Part shown: piece after piece, positions 6,076 to 8,468 of the stretch
Layout: each line of letters starts with the position of its first letter
Numbering within the stretch: position 1 is the first letter of the stretch
NCBI GenBank assembly: GCA_027625125.1
Contig: JAQBXG010000067.1
Coordinates: 1-8,468, forward strand
DNA: 8,468 bases
Direction of reading: 5' to 3'
From: Pseudomonadota bacterium
GTDB taxonomy: Bacteria > Pseudomonadota > Alphaproteobacteria > UBA2966 > CAIVPW01
Made by a program: the position numbers and the translations under genes
The notes under the pieces: model-generated
The model's database searches: none
What the model was told of the DNA's origin: nothing
What the model saw: only the letters and a program-made list of their open reading frames with translations

Positions 6076-6845
6076 CGACCTGCCGATTCTATCTGCTCCG
6101 GATGGGTCGCGTCTATCATCGGGCCGTTGAAATTCCGCAACCAGCCGCGCACGCGAATCCGCTGTCCGGCGTATGCCAGCGGCTCGACGCCGGCATCGCG
6201 AAAGATGCGGACATCGCCGGGCGCGATCGAAACCGTGAAATCAGTGCGCCAGTCGGGGCCGAAGTTCAGATAGACGCGGCCCCCCATCTCGTCGGTCGCC
6301 AGCACCACGCCCTCGACGATGGCAAACCGATTCAGATGCCGCCACGTATCCTGTTGATCCAACACAGAATATTCGGCCAGCGCCCACAATCCGCGGCGGC
6401 CCGCGCGGGCCTCGGCCTCGATCGCCAGCATTTCCGGTACGAGCGTTCGGTTATCGGCAAAACTGTACACCCGTACCATTCCCTGCCGGAGCATTTCGGC
6501 CTGGACCCAAACGCCGTCTTCGGTGTGCAGGTGCGCAAGGACACGACCGTAGCGGTCGATTTCGAGCCCGCCGTAGGAAAGCCGGACCCTCTTGCCCAGG
6601 GTCACCATTTCGAGAGCGAACGTCGCCTCGGCCGCCCAGGGCTCCGCCGGGTCGCCGGAATGGGCGACTTCCGCCGCCTGGATACCGACCAGGCGGACGC
6701 GGCGGCCGTCGTCGAGTTCTAGGGTATCGCCGTCGATCACTTGCGTGACGAGGGCAGCGCCGCCGTCGCGCAGCGCCAGGTCGGGGGACGCCGCGACCAG
6801 CAGCCAGAATACGGCCAGGCCGGCGGCGAGGCGGCGGATGCCCAT
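6072..6845 (-). CDS. Exported staphylococcal-nuclease-fold (thermonuclease-like) protein
   Basis: A 257-residue protein beginning with a signal peptide or membrane anchor (MGIRR, hydrophobic LAAGLAVFWLLVAA). Residues about 31-155 form the SNase domain: VTQVIDGDTLEL with D40 matching nuclease D21, RVRLVGIQAAE with R51 and E59 matching R35 and E43, and DRYGR with R101 matching R87. The calcium ligand D40 of the S. aureus enzyme is replaced by Q56; Q here may be common in this subfamily, so activity cannot be ruled out. A second domain (about 173-255, FAIVEGVVLATDEMGGRVYLNFG to RVRGWLRNFNGPMIDA) looks like an OB-type fold. The start at 6845 is chosen for its signal peptide; ATG at 6860 would add MLPCA, and the frame stays open further upstream without support. 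The first gene of a two-gene unit with the M48 protease. Confidence 0.85.
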   Translation of the reverse strand: MGIRRLAAGLAVFWLLVAASPDLALRDGGAALVTQVIDGDTLELDDGRRVRLVGIQAAEVAHSGDPAEPWAAEATFALEMVTLGKRVRLSYGGLEIDRYGRVLAHLHTEDGVWVQAEMLRQGMVRVYSFADNRTLVPEMLAIEAEARAGRRGLWALAEYSVLDQQDTWRHLNRFAIVEGVVLATDEMGGRVYLNFGPDWRTDFTVSIAPGDVRIFRDAGVEPLAYAGQRIRVRGWLRNFNGPMIDATHPEQIESAGR

Positions 6846-6890
6846 GGCGCATGGTAGCATGGCCGAACGCGGCGCGGCGGCGCACGGCAC

Positions 6891-6895
6891 GGAGG
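6891..6895 (+). promoter_or_regulatory. Shine-Dalgarno site fixing the start at 6903
   Basis: GGAGG lies seven bases before the ATG at 6903 and only four before the in-frame GTG at 6900, so the ATG is the better start. The 57-base gap between this gene and the divergent nuclease gene must hold both promoters or their 5' ends; no clear -35/-10 pair is visible in it. Confidence 0.7.
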
Positions 6896-6902
6896 ACTTG
6901 TG

Positions 6903-7244
6903 ATGCATTCGGCAAACAAATGGCGACGGGCTGCGGCGGTGGCGCTCGCGCTGGGGTTCTGGAGCGGACCGGCGGCGGCGGAATTCTGGCCGACCCAGTA
7001 TTTCTTTCAGCAGACCGAAGAAAACCAGATCGCCTACCTGACCGGGTTGCTGGACATGTACGAGTATACCCGCGACGAAATCGCCCCCGACCCGGGCGAC
7101 TGGGTGCGGCCGTGCGTCCGCACGTTCACGCCGCAGACGTTGCGCGCGCAATTCGTTGATTGGCTGTTGAATGACCCCGCCGCGTGGCGGTTGACCCCGG
7201 CGACACTGTTGATCGAGGCGCTGGGGGAATTCTGCGGCCGGTGA
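6903..7244 (+). CDS. Small exported Rap1a/Tai-family-like protein
   Basis: A 113-residue protein with a signal peptide (MHSANKWRR, hydrophobic AAAVALALGFW, probable cleavage after PAAA at residue 26), so periplasmic. The mature part has the arrangement of the Rap1a/Tai family: YLTGLLDMYEYTRD (45-58), a cysteine C71 leading into FTPQTLRAQFVDWLLNDPAAWRLTPATLLIEAL (75-107) and a closing cysteine C111, which could form a disulfide with C71. Rap1a of Serratia and Tai proteins protect against type VI secretion peptidoglycan amidase effectors. Here no amidase effector or type VI gene is nearby, and many single-domain members have no known partner, so an immunity role is not shown. The start is supported by GGAGG at 6891. 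The tRNA gene follows 19 bases after the stop. Confidence 0.7.
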   Translation: MHSANKWRRAAAVALALGFWSGPAAAEFWPTQYFFQQTEENQIAYLTGLLDMYEYTRDEIAPDPGDWVRPCVRTFTPQTLRAQFVDWLLNDPAAWRLTPATLLIEALGEFCGR

Positions 7245-7263
7245 GGTAGTCTTTCGGGGACAT

Positions 7264-7340
7264 GCGCCCGTAGCTCAGCAGGATAGAGCAGCAGATTCCT
7301 AATCTGCAGGTCGTGGGTTCGAATCCCGCCGGGCGCGCCA
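7264..7340 (+). tRNA. tRNA-Arg (anticodon CCU), with encoded CCA
   Basis: A complete cloverleaf of 77 bases. The acceptor stem is GCGCCCG with CGGGCGC, the D arm GCTC/GAGC, the anticodon stem GCAGA with TCTGC around the loop TTCCTAA, and the T arm GTGGG/CCCGC (one G-U pair) around TTCGAAT. The discriminator base G is followed by encoded CCA. Anticodon CCT reads AGG arginine codons. No T-run terminator follows, and the dioxygenase frame begins 35-50 bases downstream. tRNA-Arg genes are frequent integration sites, but no integrase or repeat of the 3' end is present in the window. Confidence 0.97.
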
Positions 7341-7376
7341 GACCTTTGCCGGGACAAGTCTTGGTCAAGCGGGGAT

Positions 7377-7381
7377 GAAGG
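7377..7381 (+). promoter_or_regulatory. Shine-Dalgarno-like GAAGG before a possible CTG start
   Basis: GAAGG lies eight bases before CTG at 7390, the only start-like codon between the in-frame TAA (7384-7386) and the GTG at 7498. It partly overlaps the mini-frame ATG AAG GTT TAA (7375-7386), so it could either start the dioxygenase at CTG or be a chance match in what was coding sequence. Confidence 0.35.
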
Positions 7382-7389
7382 TTTAACGT

Positions 7390-8244
7390 CTGAAAGGCGC
7401 GCCTTTTGGCGCGGAGGTCACCGGCGCGGACCTGTCGGCGCTGGATGACGCGGGCTTCACCAGAATCCTGACGGCGCTGGCGAGCGAGGGCGTCGTCGTG
7501 TTTCGCGGCCAGCAGGACTTGACGCCCGCGGCCCAGATCGCGTTCAGCGCCCGTTTCGGCGAGTTGTTGCCGCCGCAGTTGCAGAGGTTCGCCTTGCCGG
7601 GCTTCCCCGCAATCGGTGTCGTGTCGAACGCGAAGGACGAACGCGGCGAGGCGATCGGCATCGCCAACAGCGGCCGCAACTGGCATACGGATGTGCAGTT
7701 CGACCGGACGCCGCCGGACGCGACCTTCCTGGTCAGCCGCGAGCTGCCCGGCGATGGCGGCGATACGCTGTATGCCAGCATGACGATGGCGTATGCGGCG
7801 CTGGACACCGGGTTGCGCAACCGCATCGACGGGCTTCGGGTGATTCACAGCCGGGTGCGGTCGTGGCCGATTCTGTTTCCGGACCGCCCACCGCTACCGC
7901 AAAGCGAGATCGACAGGTACCCGGACGTAAGCCACCCGCTGGTGCGGACCCATCCGGTCACCGGAAGGCAGGCGTTGTACATGGGCGGCAACATGGCGAT
8001 GGGCATCGAGGGCATGGACGACGGCGAGGCGCTGGCGCTGATCCGCGCGCTGCGCGATTTCGCCACCGGCGAAGCGTTCACGCATGCCCATCGCTGGCGG
8101 CACGGCGACGCCGTGTTGTGGGACAACCGGTCGATGATGCATCGCGCGACGCCGTATGACGACGCGCGCTACCGGCGGGTGATGCACCGGACCAGCTTCG
8201 GCCCGGCGGCGCCGGTCCACAAAGGCGCGCCGCCAACCCCATAA
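7390..8244 (+). CDS. TauD/TfdA-family 2-oxoglutarate- and Fe(II)-dependent dioxygenase, start abnormal
   Basis: About 285 residues if begun at CTG 7390. The order matches TauD: N-terminal GAPFGAEVTGADL, VVVFRGQQDLTP, the iron-binding WHTDVQF (H99, D101), GGDTLYASM (T126), HPLVRTHPVTGRQALYMG, then WDNRSMMHRATPYD (H251) and RRVMHRTSF with R267 for the 2-oxoglutarate carboxylate. All catalytic residues are present. The family oxidises substrates such as taurine, sulfonates or chlorinated phenoxyacids; the substrate here is unknown. Family similarity runs up to codon 7387, but the only ATG (7375, ATG AAG GTT) is followed in frame by TAA at 7384. Either a point nonsense change (for example CAA to TAA) has broken codon 4, or translation starts at CTG 7390 after GAAGG. 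A start at GTG 7498 would remove the conserved N-terminal strand. No terminator is evident downstream. Confidence 0.8.
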   Translation: MKGAPFGAEVTGADLSALDDAGFTRILTALASEGVVVFRGQQDLTPAAQIAFSARFGELLPPQLQRFALPGFPAIGVVSNAKDERGEAIGIANSGRNWHTDVQFDRTPPDATFLVSRELPGDGGDTLYASMTMAYAALDTGLRNRIDGLRVIHSRVRSWPILFPDRPPLPQSEIDRYPDVSHPLVRTHPVTGRQALYMGGNMAMGIEGMDDGEALALIRALRDFATGEAFTHAHRWRHGDAVLWDNRSMMHRATPYDDARYRRVMHRTSFGPAAPVHKGAPPTP

Positions 8245-8291
8245 ATCCCGCTACCGCTTCTTGTCGCCACAACATCTGGTAGATGCCGCGC

Positions 8292-8314
8292 CCGTTTGCC
8301 GCGAACGGTTGACA
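8292..8314 (+). promoter_or_regulatory. Inverted repeat abutting a TTGACA -35 element
   Basis: CCGTTTG (8292-8298) can pair with CGAACGG (8302-8308), with one G-T pair. Directly next to it is a perfect -35 hexamer TTGACA (8309-8314). Seventeen bases on, AAAATC is a poor -10, so the promoter would be weak or need an activator. The 175-base gap after the dioxygenase otherwise holds a GGGGGG/CCCCCC pairing (8346-8351 with 8376-8381). Confidence 0.3.
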
Positions 8315-8419
8315 CGAGCCCTCAGTGTGGAAAAATCGCTGGCATGGGGGGCGATCACGACGACAATGCGGCCGACCCCCCGCAGTCCAATGTTGAACGG
8401 GGCGGGAGGTCCCACCGGC

Positions 8420-8468
8420 ATGAACATGAAAGAAAACACACGGCTTCGAGCCGTGACATCGACGATTC
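8420..8468 (+). CDS. Start of an unidentified gene, cut by the right edge
   Basis: Sixteen codons are visible, reading MNMKENTRLRAVTSTI, preceded by GGGAGG at 8404-8409 (ten bases before the ATG; a second ATG lies at 8426). A positively charged start followed by hydrophobic residues could open a signal peptide, but too little is present to say. A perfect hairpin, CACGGCT (8439-8445) with AGCCGTG (8449-8455), falls inside these codons. I do not recognise the gene. Confidence 0.45.
   Translation, partial: MNMKENTRLRAVTSTI

Noticed and set aside
7264..7340. tRNA-Arg as an attachment site of a genomic island
   Set aside because: No integrase, no direct repeat of the tRNA 3' end and no change of base composition could be seen in the window; the dioxygenase looks like its neighbours in codon use.

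Overview
The window is GC-rich and densely coded, and its gene content and protein style point to an alphaproteobacterium, probably of the Rhodospirillales type. The evidence is a set of familiar alphaproteobacterial proteins: an S4-domain protein, a 7Fe ferredoxin of the FdxA type, a CarD-family RNA polymerase-binding regulator, an RpoH sigma factor, an M48 protease with a LysM-like tail and a secreted nuclease-fold protein. The taxonomic call is inference from protein resemblance, not from a marker search.

Layout, left to right. Positions 2-1920 on the plus strand hold a probable run of co-transcribed genes: the C-terminal end of a large helicase (its start lies outside the window), an S4 RNA-binding protein whose start overlaps the helicase stop by one base, a TerB-like protein, and the ferredoxin fdxA. 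Two identical 18-base hairpins sit in tandem between the S4 gene and the TerB gene. Positions 1921-2191 form a long gap with a terminator-like hairpin, a likely extended -10 promoter and a structured leader ahead of carD. Next come carD (2192-2698), a metallophosphoesterase-fold gene whose predicted metal ligands are mostly replaced (2753-3559), and, after a good sigma-70-like promoter, an rpoH-family sigma factor (3700-4578). This places two transcription regulators and an apparent pseudo-phosphatase side by side.

Convergent to rpoH, on the minus strand, is a two-gene unit (6845 down to 4603): a secreted staphylococcal-nuclease-fold protein followed, with an ATGA overlap, by a secreted zinc protease of family M48. 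Divergent from it is a small exported protein with the pattern of Rap1a/Tai-type immunity proteins (6903-7244). It is followed by tRNA-Arg(CCU) at 7264-7340 and a TauD-family 2-oxoglutarate/Fe(II) dioxygenase (to 8244). The dioxygenase reading frame has no ordinary start codon at its conserved N-terminus: an ATG in the expected place is followed three codons later by TAA. The right edge holds the first codons of another plus-strand gene that cannot be identified.

Most of the window is ordinary chromosomal housekeeping and stress-response sequence. I see no CRISPR array, insertion sequence, phage gene or obvious new multi-gene defence system. The points most worth a second look are the degenerate phosphatase between carD and rpoH, the broken or non-canonical start of the dioxygenase, the orphan Rap1a/Tai-like protein, the tandem hairpins, and the long carD leader.
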